The notes under the pieces: model-generated
Database searches by the model: none
Told to the model about the DNA's origin: nothing
The model's input: the letters and a program-made list of their open reading frames with translations, nothing else
Shown: one piece after another, positions 11,439 through 21,507 of the stretch
Numbering within the stretch: position 1 is the first letter of the stretch
How the letters are laid out: the number at the start of each line of letters is the position of its first letter
Translations under genes and position numbers: made by a program
From: Gamarada debralockiae
Taxonomy: Eukaryota > Ascomycota > Leotiomycetes > Helotiales > Hyphodiscaceae
NCBI GenBank assembly: GCA_002803225.1
Contig: NXFV01000700.1
Span: forward strand, 174,944 to 238,943
Direction: 5' to 3'
Length of the DNA stretch: 64,000 nucleotides

Positions 11439-12210
11439 TTTTATGCGACTAGAAGCAACTAATCTCTACCTAATGTCATAAATCAAAGATTTTTTTGTAA
11501 CTCGAAGACAAGAGAATATCCTTCAAACATAAAAGCTTCGTGGGGAACAGGAAAGGTCCTTTTTGACTCAAGTTTGCGAGCCTAAAGGTCTAGCGAGCAA
11601 GCCCCTGAGGGTGGACGAGGCGAAGAGGCTGAATTTGAAGGTTGTCTTATGGTTCCAAGCCTCCTCATTTTTATGAAAATTCAACGCTGCACTCGCTTTT
11701 CACAGAGCATATGCGACATGGCGCAAGGCTGAGAAAATCAAAAGGAAAGATTATAGAAACAGGCTTTTGAGTAGCAAGGCAACTTCCGATTCAATGCCCA
11801 AACAATAAAGCCTCTTATAGACTTCCGTTCAGGTGATATGAGCATGGGTGACATCCGCAACAGCAGCGAAGCGCGTTACGCACCTACTCTCTTGGATCAA
11901 GAGTGAAAATGATTGCGACCGGCAGGAGCTCTCCAGCCCGAAAAGAACGGCGAGGAGACTTTCATTTGCACTTTCCTTCAGCATGATCTGAAAGTTTCTT
12001 GCTTAAAGCTTCGTAGTTTATGATGACTGGCTGAAAATTCGAATGCTTCACGATGCTTCAAAAATGCATTTCTGTCTCGTGTGTTTAAATGTCAGTCCAC
12101 ATGATCTCAAGCAATACAACTTCTCTATTGAAATTCATATTGCTATTAATATCATTCTGCGTTAAAATCTTCGATAAAATCAAGTTGATAGAAGGATCGA
12201 CGTTCATTTA
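11439..12210. other. Gene-free stretch before the Fot1 element
   Basis: No supportable gene. It ends with the TA dinucleotide (12209-12210) that forms the left target-site duplication of the transposon. Confidence 0.4.
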
Positions 12211-12251
12211 ACCGAATTCCCGCCCAAAATCTCATCCCGGTCAAAATCTTA
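12211..12251 (+). repeat. Left terminal inverted repeat of the Fot1-like element
   Basis: Begins ACCGAATTCCCGCCCAAAAT and pairs with the reverse complement of 14354-14394 with mismatches at repeat positions 14, 30 and 31. It contains an internal near-repeat CCCGCCCAAAATCT / CCCGGTCAAAATCT, possibly doubled transposase sites. Confidence 0.92.
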
Positions 12252-12283
12252 CGTTTTCAGCCTCTACCACCACAACTAAAACC

Positions 12284-14223
12284 ATGGGTAGAGCAGACAA
12301 ATCTACACGGATTTCGCAGGCAGTTGCTGCATTTAAATCAGGAGAATTCACAGATTACAGCAAAGCAGCAGCCCATTATAGAGTACACTATACCTTAGTC
12401 TCAAAGCACATTCGAGGCCTCACGAAGACCAGACAACAGGCCAACTCCTTTTACTACCAATGCCTTACCACCGAGCAAGAAGAAGTACTTATTAGCTATA
12501 TCAATAAGCTAACTGACCGAGGAATGCCACCGACCAGCTATATTATTAAGAATCTTGCAGAGGAGATCAGGGGAAGGGAGCTAGGGAAGAACTGGGTGGG
12601 TTAGTTTGTGAAGCGCTATAAGGATAGGCTGAAAAGCCTATATCTCCGGAATATCGACAATTTACGCATTAGCGCTGAGTACGCCCCTATATTTTAGTTA
12701 TTGTTTGCAATTGTTAGTGCTTTTTAAATATTTAGTTAGTCTATAGTTTATAGATTCTTAGCTAACTTTTATGCGTCTCCCTAGTTGGCCTAAGTCATCG
12801 AAAAATATTGCATTACACTAGAGAATATATACAATTTTGATGAGAAGGGGTTCTTAATTAGCTTTGGAAGAGCCTTGAAAAGAATTATAATTGTTGTGGC
12901 ATTGAAATTAGGGCGGGTTACGAAATCCAAGCAAGATGGCAACCGCGAATTCATTAGCATACTGGCTTGTGTCTCTGCGATAGGGAAATGGATTCCACCT
13001 CTCCTTTTATACCGCGGCGAATTAGGGGACCTTCAAGATACTTAGGTTAGTGATTTGGGAAGAGATGATAAGGCACACTTTGCATCGATACTAATGGTTA
13101 GAGTAATAATTAGTTAGGAATGGTCTGGCTAAAACAAGTCTTCGAACGCTACACAAAACCTGCTAGAAGTACCACAAAACGCCTTCTTATCGTCGATAGT
13201 CATTTAAGTCACGTCAATATAGAATTTATCGATTTTGTAGACCGATATAGCATTATAATCCTTATCTTACCTCCTTATACTACACACCGTCTCTAACCTC
13301 TTGATGTTGGACTCTTCTAGCCACTCTCAACAGTATACTCTTGGGAGCTAGAAAGGCTTATAGCAGAAGGAGAATCACGGGTTAGTATATCAAAGGACTT
13401 CTTCTAGTTAATGTTCAAGCCTACATAGCTTAAAGCCTTCACAAAAGAGAACATTTGATATACCTTTACCAAACCAAGAATCTAGCCTATTACGCCTGAT
13501 AAAATACTCTCACGAATCACAAGACCTGCCCCTGAAACTCCACGAAAAGCTCTTGGCGAATTGAAACCTCCTAAATCCTTGAAATTCTTACGCCATTTCT
13601 ATTTTAACTAGAAAAAAGACCTTATAACTCAAAAAGTTGAAATCCTCTTCTATGCTATCGAATCTCTTGTTGCTCAAGTCTCTATTCTACAACACATAAA
13701 CCAAGGTCTTCGCAATGCTATTCAACTTCAAAAGAAGAAGGGGAAGAAGGGGAAAAGACTTAATTTGTGTGGAAAAGAAAGTTCAGGAGTAGAGTATTAC
13801 TCACCAAATAAGGTTGTTAATGCAAGGGAGTATCAGGCGACGGGAGACGCTAAAGAGCTTGCTCAGGCTAAGGCAAAAGAGGAAAGGAAGATTCAGAGAG
13901 CTGCCAATGCCTTAAGAAACAAGCAGTTAAAGGAAGAAAGGGAGGCACGACGGGCTGCAGCTCAATTAGCTAAGGACCTCTAGATTACGAATCTTGTTTC
14001 TTGAAAGGCACCTTTAAAGAAGACGAAAGCAGTAGTGCCCAAGGCTAAAAAGGCTGCTACAATAGTACTAAAGATAAATCAAGGTCGTTCCAAAGCAAAT
14101 CCAGTAAAGAAGTCGACTAAAAAGGAGATAGTTCTAGTAGTCTCTAAGGAGGTAGTAGTGCTAGAGGTTGTGGCTGAAAATCGAAGAGGACGACAAATTA
14201 AGCTACCAACGCGATTTAAATAG
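12284..14223 (+). pseudogene. Fot1/pogo transposase, interrupted by many stops
   Basis: The N-terminal 106 codons (12284-12604) are open and carry a helix-turn-helix DNA-binding region of the psq/CENP-B type (SKAAAHYRVHYTLVSKHIRG). The frame then meets TAG at 12602. Further blocks follow with the catalytic acid motifs of a DDD transposase: NFDEKG near 12835, IVDSHLSH near 13193 and PLDVGLF near 13300. The basic tail at 13765-13983 and 14035-14223 ends in ENRRGRQIKLPTRFK. Several stops fall where the family has Gln or Trp (for example before PLDVGLF, and in QDSW read as QDT-stop), which is what C-to-T change at CpA on either strand produces. An intron near 12680 is possible. Confidence 0.85.
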
Positions 14224-14353
14224 TTAGTTCCAAGTTGTAGAATATTTAAATTAATATTTAATCTCTTTAGATTATTAATATTATATCAATTGAATTCGTA
14301 GTTGTTATTTAATAGTATTATTTTGAAGTTGAGGGGAGGCACGTGTGTTTGCC

Positions 14354-14394
14354 TAAGATTTTGGGCGGGATGAGATTTTGAGCGGGAATTCGGT
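14354..14394 (-). repeat. Right terminal inverted repeat of the Fot1-like element
   Basis: Reverse complement matches 12211-12251 at 38 of 41 positions. TA follows at 14395-14396. Confidence 0.92.
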
Positions 14395-14680
14395 TATGGA
14401 TGGGTGCCCGGAATACGGCTTGCATGGCTCGGGTTTTTCGGCTGTTTAAAAGCGGTTAGGGTTAAATTAAGCTAAGGCCCGAAACCGTACTGGAATGGGT
14501 AATTCCCGCATGTGAAATTTGCTGACTGTACCTTGACCTTTTGGTTCTGCGGCCGTATAAACAGCCAAAAGATGCGAAGTTTGCCTTGCAGTTGCCTCTT
14601 CAAACTTCAAAGGCGCTGGTGATTCCAATCAGAAACGGGAACTCAGTACTACCGTGACATAGGTGAGCATGATACGGGAA

Positions 14681-14853
14681 GATGTACTCGTTCTCACTAG
14701 CACGTTCACGCTCACGGCGGCGTTTTTACACCAAAACCTCGAATTCCCACTACTTCATAACTCCACTAATAAATACTGGGAATTCGCGTTTTTGGTGTAA
14801 AGCCGCCGTGCAAATGCCGTGAGCGTGCACCTGCTAGTAAGAACGAGTACATC
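14681..14853. repeat. Fold-back (hairpin) element, MITE-like
   Basis: The left arm 14681-14749 and right arm 14777-14853 are near-perfect inverted copies: both ends read GATGTACTCGTTCT, and both inner ends read GAATTCCCA. The right arm has an extra stretch of about 8-10 nt around CATTTGCACGG relative to the left. The loop is 27 nt. No coding capacity. The form fits a non-autonomous fold-back transposon; no clear target-site duplication was identified. Confidence 0.7.
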
Positions 14854-14899
14854 CCTAGAAAATCTATGGCAGCCATCACCCTGGATCGCGCCCGCTTCA

Positions 14900-14923
14900 G
14901 AACGCGAACGCGAACGCGAACGC
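14900..14923. repeat. Short tandem GAACGC x4
   Basis: Four perfect head-to-tail hexamers, GAACGC, lying between the fold-back element and the aldolase gene. Too short to say more. Confidence 0.7.
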
Positions 14924-15134
14924 ATGGAGTTTCGAATCCTGAGCCGCTAGAAATGGGGTTTAGCCTTCGCCTTGAGTAGCGCTTATGGGTTTGGCAGTGC
15001 ACACCTTGCTGTAATAATTATCCATGGTGGACGTTAGATTTTAGTTTAAGCGGTAAACGATGAGCGGACTCAGGAAATCGTAACTAGTCTCGGAAACGGA
15101 GTTTAGATGGACATCTTACCTCAGCATTTGACAG

Positions 15135-15140
15135 TATAAA
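15135..15140 (+). promoter_or_regulatory. TATA box candidate of the aldolase gene
   Basis: TATAAA lies 95-100 bases before the start codon at 15235, a usual distance for a fungal TATA box with a short leader. Confidence 0.4.
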
Positions 15141-15234
15141 GGAACGATTCTTTCATGGTTTCAGCGAACTCTCGATTTTCTTCATTTGCTGCAGCTATCC
15201 CCTAATCCTTTGGACCCGCAAACTTCTGTTCAAA

Positions 15235-16288
15235 ATGGCAGCAAACGGTACCATAAATGGCACAGCCAGTACACCAGAACCATGGACGTTGGTTCCAACA
15301 TTAGGAATGGCAGCTTATCGAGCTCCATCTCTTCTCCAACCCCACCGCGCTCGCGAGGCGATAGCTGATGCTCATGCTGGGAGAATTCCTCCTCTAGTCG
15401 GATTCTTCTGTGGACTTGCTTGCCCCCCTGTTGCGAAGGTTGTGGCACAATGTGGATGGGATGTCGTTTGGGTAGATTGGGAGCACTCCTCAATGAATGT
15501 TGAGACGATGACACAGGTGAGGAAGCCTCTTGCCCTATTCTACATAATACTAATGAGGATTCGCAAAGATGGTTCACGATATCCAATTTTTCAGTGAGGG
15601 AAAATCTATGGCTTTCGTTCGGTAAGTTGCATGTTGATAGTGCGACGAAGCACCACTGACGTGTTATAGTGTTCCGGGAACTGATCATGCGGCTATCGGA
15701 TACGCTCTTGATGCGGGTGCCAGTATCATGGTCCCACAAGTCGAGACCGTGGAGCAAGCACGAGAAATTGTCGCCGCTGCCAAATACGGCGCCAAGATTG
15801 GAGGTGCTCGTTCTGCACCACCAGCTCGGCTTATGCCTGGATTCTCTGACACTCCATTGCATCCATCCATGACACTGCATCAGAGCGTCAACACGCAAGC
15901 TGCGGTTTGCATTCAAATCGAGTCATATGAGGGAATCAAGAACCTCGATGCTATCTTAACTGCAGTTGGCGAGCATATTGATAGCGTGTGGCTTGGTTCT
16001 CTGGATGCAAGAATTTCAATGGAATTAGCTGCAGGTGGATTGATGGGTCAGGAACCCGAATGGCTTGAGGCCGTTGCGTTGTATGAGAGTACCTTGGCGA
16101 AGCATAACAAGCCTGCGAGTGGACTTGCATTTGGACCTCCTGAGATGAAGGAGACTTTGGCTAAGGGAAAGAGTTTCATGGTCGCTGGGAGCGACTTTTA
16201 CGCCTTACTTGGACAATGCACGGAGCTGGCTGACCTGAGGCAGAGATTCCCTGCGATGGATTATTCAAAGGTTTACAAGGCGCTATGA
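15235..16288 (+). CDS. HpcH/HpaI-family aldolase
   Basis: Three exons (15235-15516, 15569-15621, 15670-16288) give 317 residues. The middle exon is only 53 nt and encodes MVHDIQFFSEGKSMAFVR. The fold is the phosphoenolpyruvate/pyruvate TIM barrel of class II pyruvate aldolases (HpaI, 2-keto-3-deoxyaldonate aldolase, macrophomate synthase-like). Expected catalytic features are present: WVDWEHS (His), FVRVPG (Arg that holds the pyruvate carboxylate), QIESYEGI (metal-binding Glu) and WLGSLDARISM (metal-binding Asp). The enzyme should cleave or form a C-C bond between pyruvate and an aldehyde in the cytosol. A GAR.APPAR loop, common in this family, is seen as GGARSAPPARL. The substrate cannot be told from sequence. 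No signal peptide. Confidence 0.92.
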
Positions 16289-17550
16289 AGAATGAAAGCC
16301 TAGATTGGAAACATAGATAGAAAGACCGATATTGTTAGATTTCTTCCCGACATTGAGCAAACCCAAATTGTGATTATGAAGCCAATTTCTCCTGTGGAAT
16401 TCCGCCTTCTGGATTCAAAAGTGGGGCCAGCTGCGCTACTAGCCGTTAATTCAGAGAGGTGGCAACAGTCTCACCTCATCAATCCAAATCTTCAGCATTT
16501 TTGCATTCCAATAGAGAAATATTGCCTTAAGGAACCAAGGGCGTGCATGTGGCGGTGTGAGCCCAAGGCTCGTCACTCGTATCACACCGCCAATGGCGGG
16601 TAGGTATGCCACATCCTGTCACTCGGGATCTTTGGTCCGATAGGGCTGAACTATCAAACCTAGGTATTTGAACATTCAGTGAGAGGTCTACTAGTGAATC
16701 ATTGCTTGGGGAACCGGAGAAGGTATGGTGGCAAGGCCACTTGACTATAATTGGCAAGTGTAGAGCAGGATGCCTCTTTGAGATGACTGCTGTGCCCAAA
16801 TGACCTTTGGCTGAATCATACATAACCTTTGTAGAAATGTCAGCAAAAGGGCTCATTGTCAGTCAGATTGACCCAGGCTGGTCAAAACGGTATGATTTGA
16901 GTAAGCATGGTGTGGGGAGGAGAATAAGCGTAAGCGCCGGACGCAACTTATGCATACCCCGTGTAAACTCCGTTGATGAAGCTCGCCTCAAAACTGGTCT
17001 CTCAATCATATACTGTAGTAAGCGGTATTTAAATCTCAATCGCTTGAAGATTAGTTATCTCTCAGCCGTTGCGCCAGTCAGCGGCTATGTCAGGCGATGG
17101 AGGAGAGAGGAGAGACGCGACGGAAGCAGGGAGCCAGAGTTCGATTTGTCGCCTCCGTTGAGTCTAGATCCATTGGGATGATTCTGAATGAATCAAAGCG
17201 ACGCTATTTGGAATCTCCACGCTGATACTTTCCAAATTACTCAAAAAGAGTATACTTGGGATAACAGTGACAGAGTGACATCCAAAAGCCCGGCAAGGGT
17301 CAGAAAGGAACACACATGCGACCAGGTCGAATTTATGGAATTATAAAAAGCAGGAGAAAACAAAGCAACACAACAAAGAGTTTGAAGCTAAAACATTACA
17401 AGGTCGGAGAAGGACTTCTCCATATGATTGAGTTGGCAGTTGCACATGCCACTGAGACAATGATATGGGAAGCAAACTCGTCTAAGGGCGAAAGGTTTTG
17501 TTTGATCGCACATAGTGCCGCACTGGCGGAATACAATTCAATTTATATGA
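16289..17550. other. Gene-free stretch
   Basis: No supportable gene between the aldolase and the coding-like relic. Open frames here have poor codon character. Confidence 0.4.
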
Positions 17551-17979
17551 ATAGTTCTAATCAATGGCAATGCCCCGGCACTCAAACTTTCATACCAATT
17601 GTTCGACCCGTTGTCGAAGGAAGCAGATTGGACAATATTTCGAGCAATTGCCGATATTCTCGAATTTAAGCGATTGGAAGAAGAATCGAATGGATTTCAG
17701 TATTTTTGTATGAGTGCTTCTGAACGTTTTGAGCCACTATTTAGCTGAAAATCCATGCTTCAATCTTCACGATGTGCACCGTCTGAGTTTTTGGACACTA
17801 TCACAGAGCCTCGTCCTCCGAATCCCCAAGTCTCCAAGCAGTTGGACAGCAACCCACAATTGCTTACTTGGAGAATAGAGAACTACTTCCAATTAAGAGT
17901 TGAGAATGCACTTTCTGATTTTCGCTTGGCCCATAGCTGGTTGCTTGCAAAGCTTCAATGCGAGCAGACTGATTACTAA
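17551..17979 (+). pseudogene. Coding-like relic, unknown, in-frame TGA
   Basis: One frame reads as convincing protein from 17551 (PALKLSYQLFDPLSKEADW, ILEFKRLEEESNGFQYFCM) to a TGA at 17746. It continues in the same frame with equally protein-like sequence (TWRIENYFQLRVENALSDFR, AHSWLLAKLQCEQ) to a TAA at 17977. Trp to TGA is the simplest cause of the first stop. Protein-like fragments continue in another frame to about 18250 (LSYYTQISLLLEKLKS). I do not recognise the family. Its position directly upstream of a caspase-domain gene makes it part of the same neighbourhood. Confidence 0.4.
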
Positions 17980-18411
17980 TCAGTTCTGCGGGAACTTTCA
18001 CGCTCTTGAGCAGCAGCTTTCTTATTACACTCAAATCTCTTTGCTGCTCGAAAAGTTGAAATCAACGAGCAACAGCAAATACTATTGTGGATCAGTAATC
18101 GAGAATGTTGTCTCAAAAGATATGGCGCACACCTGCGGCACAGCACCGTCGGAGCTGAAAAAGTGGCTGCTTGAGCGGCTCCATTGGGAAACATCAACAC
18201 TCTCAAAAAACGGCCCCCAACGATGGACCACCCTCATCTCCTTGGTGAGGCTGCGCCTCTGGCTGATTTCAAATAAGGCTCTGGGTCAGCCAACTGCTTC
18301 CGCGATCGATTGTTCATCCTGCAGTCGTACATCACCAACACATCACGGTCGCATCAACTTGTGTCAACCAACCGTTCGCAGACTCGCAGTATTCCTACCC
18401 AATAGCACAAG

Positions 18412-20143
18412 ATGGCTCCCCATGCACTTTCCGACATTGCATGCGAAGCAGCTTCTATGCGCACCTCGAAGCCCAATCGCCCTGCGACTCCGAATACGCA
18501 CGACAAGGCAGTCCCTGACCATGCCGACGACCTCCAAAGTGTCTGGGACGAATCCATGAAGGGAATTGGCGGAGTCGGTCTGCCTCATAGGAAGTGTGCC
18601 GTTCTCCTGATATCTTGGGAGGCTAAATTGGACGACTTAAACACCGGTGACGAGGTCGATGCGCTTGAGGCTGTCTTCAAGGACCTGTTCCGTTATACCG
18701 TGGTGAAGAAACAATTGGTAGCTTCAAGGCTGTCGCCTCACCTTCAAGTCCAGAAGATCCTTTTGGATTTCGTGGTTGAGTATGATGATAAGGGTACTCT
18801 TCTGATCGTGTATTACGCTGGACATGGTGTTCCTGGGAAGCAGGAGGGTGGAGGTCCTTTATTGTTGGCGGGGTAAGTTATTCAAATGCATCGTCTTTCC
18901 CAATTGTTGACGTTTGTCTAGAAACCGCCAACCTAGGACCAAAACGAACCCCAGAAACTCGGTGGTGTGGGGCGAGGCGGAAATGATAATAAAGCGCACA
19001 CAAGGCGATGTTTTGGTAATCTTTGATTGTTGTCATGCTGGGGTTCTGGCAAAAAAGACCCGCTCGATTTCGGATCGAAACTTCGAATTCCTGGCTGCAT
19101 GCGGCTCTGACGATCTGACCGAGATGCCTGGCAAGAATTCGTTCACTTCAGCCTTGATATGGGCCCTGAAAGTCCTCGTCAAATCAAAGCCCAGTTTTAC
19201 AACCAATCAATTGTTGAGAAAGATCAACGCGGATGCGCCCAATTTTCCACCACACCAGCTTGCTCTTCTCATGGAACGTGGCGAGGACGAGACAAGTTGT
19301 TTCCGGAAGCTCGTTCTTGCACCTCTGCCAAAAGAAGGAGAGAAATTCGAGGCAGAGCTTCCGCTGGAGAACGAAAAGCCGAAACCCCAGATCAAACACT
19401 ATCTCGATCTTCGATTTTTCTATGACAATCCTCCAACGAAAGAGGAAATTCTACGTCTTTCTCAAAGCCTAAAGGACATGATTGCGAGTGACAGGATAAC
19501 TGCTCGTCACATTGGCTGGCTCAAGATGACAGACATAGTCAAGAATGCCTACGACCAATGGAAGAGGAGGATGACCGTCAGGAAAACGGAGGCACCTCTC
19601 TGGGCCCAGAAGTTGGCAGCAGTAGGCCAAGTCACACGTCTCGATATCAATTCGCCCATGACCCCACCTCCAAGTGACTCTGGGGCCGTAGACAGTTCCG
19701 TTGAGAGCACACCGGAGACATCACGAGTCAAGAACATTGAGACATCTGCCGTTGGTAATGTTGAGATGTCCTCCGTCGGTAACGTGGAGAATATGACGGT
19801 CTCCCATTTGGATACCCTTACTCTCAATACCGGCAATATCTCTGCGGCCAGGTTACGAAGGATGATTATGGGTGGTCCTGCGGTTTACAGGCTGAAGGTA
19901 TTCATAGTCGGCCTCGTCGTTCTGCTCTTGGAGTGCTTCCACAGACTCCGACCTCGTGAAGCACCTGCCATTGTTCTTCTATCCTTCTGTGGATACGCCT
20001 GGTATATGAGCAGCTTATATCACAAGACAGCTGCGGCAGGTGAATCCACCGGGATCTCAAGCTATTTTCCTCTTCTCATTGGGGGTATCTCGTTATTCAT
20101 TTGCTCGAAACTTTTATTTACGGATCGTGGGATCACTACATAA
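18412..20143 (+). CDS. Caspase-domain (peptidase C14-like) protein with C-terminal membrane anchor
   Basis: Exons 18412-18872 and 18922-20143 (49-nt intron, GTAAGT donor) give 560 residues. Residues ~60-300 form a caspase-like domain: the catalytic His138 lies in VYYAGHGVPG and the catalytic Cys191 in VIFDCCHAG, both in the expected order and context of metacaspase-related C14 peptidases. Between them is a short GGGP loop rather than a long insert. After a linker there are about five octad-like repeats (VKNIETSA, VGNVEMSS, VGNVENMT, VSHLDTLT; residues ~423-455). The last ~85 residues hold about three membrane segments (FIVGLVVLLLECF, IVLLSFCGYAWYMSSLY, FPLLIGGISLFICSKLLF). In fungi such proteins are thought to act in stress or incompatibility-linked cell death. 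The combination here suggests a membrane-tethered protease or effector; the role is inferred. No signal peptide. Confidence 0.88.
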
Positions 20144-20720
20144 TACATTGGAAGACGGATTGGGTAAGGCGTTCAGGAACAGAGATACCAAGGGCAGTCT
20201 TGCATATTGATGGGATGTACGGAGTATATTTGTGCCATATCATCGATGAAGGCATAGTAATCGAAGAGTTTGAGCGATCGGGGCTGTGTTGCGGCTCTCC
20301 ACAATGATCACATGTGGTGGCACACGCTAGAGTGACCTGCAGATAAAGAGCCCCCAACCTTTACATCTGCTTTCCCTCATCCATCCCTAAACATCACACC
20401 TCAATCCCCAAAAGACTCAGATCAACATCGAACTACCTCATTCTACCGCACCAATCCATCAATTTCTGTTACTCGGTCAATTGTTTGCGTGAACGAGGCT
20501 TGAGTCAGCCGAACAAGGCACATTTCATCCCCGTCAAGTCCCGCCGACCCTAAGCGCAAGGCAGATTTCCCATCGCCTCAAACAGCCCACGAACGCCTGA
20601 AGAAAGCCCTACCATCGACGGCAATTCCAGTCGTAAGGCGCCCTATCGGACTTATTGTATTTATTGAGCTATCGAGACCCATCTGCACGGAACCTGGAAC
20701 GATCATTCCACGGCGAAATA
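20144..20720. other. Intergenic, promoter of the small protein gene
   Basis: No gene seen. Pyrimidine-rich, TCAATC-rich sequence in the 300 bases before 20721 looks like a fungal core promoter and leader. Confidence 0.4.
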
Positions 20721-21186
20721 ATGAGTGCGGCAGCTGAGGACCAGGTCAACTCAGACATTGTACGTACCTCCGTATCGTCGCATGAATTTTCATTTGACAG
20801 TTGAGACCGAGAGAGGATTTTTATTGAGATTAGCTAACGTGAGACTTAGCCACAAGAAGAGGAGACTGAGAAAGACACAATCGAAGAAGCATCTCGTTAT
20901 CGCTCGTATTACGAAGATACTAAGAATAAAGCAAAGGTAAAAGTCAATTTGATGATGATCGGGGTGAGACTATTCTAACGCGCGACAGGCGAAACAGAAG
21001 TTCAAGGTCGGAAGAGTGGTCTGGCTGAAAACTGATGTCGATGGCTCATACCGAATGAGTGTTACAGAAGCAGGATATGACCCAGTAGCCAATACGTGGT
21101 CGTACAAGCTCAAGGATTCGATGAATGAAGACTACGAGGGATGGGTTGCAGAGACAAAACTCACTGCTGCCAACCCAAATAAGTAG
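20721..21186 (+). CDS. Small unknown protein, 107 residues, SH3/chromo-barrel-like core
   Basis: Three short exons (20721-20759, 20850-20936, 20989-21186) join in phase, each intron having a good donor (GTACGT, GTAAAA) and a CTAAC-type branch site 10-20 nt before the acceptor. The product starts MSAAAEDQVNSDI, has an acidic and Tyr/Arg-rich linker, and ends in a compact beta-rich segment (FKVGRVVWLKTDVDGSYRM, then WSYKLKDSMNEDYEGWVAE). The pattern V-W-L-K ... W-x-Y-x-L-x-D ... W-V resembles small beta-barrel folds such as SH3 or chromo-barrel domains, but I recognise no named family. The gene is easily missed because each exon is short. Confidence 0.7.
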
Positions 21187-21507
21187 ACCAGGCAGACAGA
21201 ACAGAAGCATATTGCATACCGAGTAGGAAATTTGGATTTAGCCAATCGAAATGATACCCATCCTCAATTGATTGCTTCTCCGATGGCGAAAGGGAGCCCT
21301 TGTGGCCAAGTTCTGTTGGTGGGGCGTCTTGCCGTAGCCCCGCTGTGGCTAACGCTTTCATGCACGTTGAACTGCTCAGCCTCGTGTGCCAGTAAGCCCA
21401 ACCCCAACTTACTTACATGAAGGATTTGCTCTCAATCAGCGATTTTCAGGACTTTTCAGGACTGCTTATCGAAGTTGTTTTGATTTTGCGATAATTTGTG
21501 ATCCGCG

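Larger units (their letters stand above)
12211..14394 (+). mobile_element. Fot1/pogo-type (Tc1-mariner) DNA transposon, RIP-damaged
   Basis: The 2184-bp element is bounded by 41-bp terminal inverted repeats (12211-12251 and 14354-14394, three mismatches) and flanked by TA on both sides, the expected target duplication. Inside is a broken plus-strand transposase. Size, TA target and C-terminal signature (ENRRGRQIKLPTRF) fit the fungal Fot1/pogo group. The terminal repeats look functional in sequence, but the encoded transposase cannot be translated intact, so this copy could move only with help from another copy. Confidence 0.92.
14395..15234. other. Gene-free stretch with fold-back repeat
   Basis: No gene. 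It holds the fold-back element at 14681-14853, a short GAACGC tandem at 14900-14923 and the aldolase promoter. Confidence 0.45.

Noticed and set aside
15230..15916. 228-codon minus-strand frame
   Set aside because: Antisense shadow of the HpcH/HpaI aldolase exons.
17900..18559. 219-codon frame running into the caspase gene start
   Set aside because: Its second half overlaps the caspase-like exon in another frame and turns Ser/Arg-rich; only the first part may be relic sequence.
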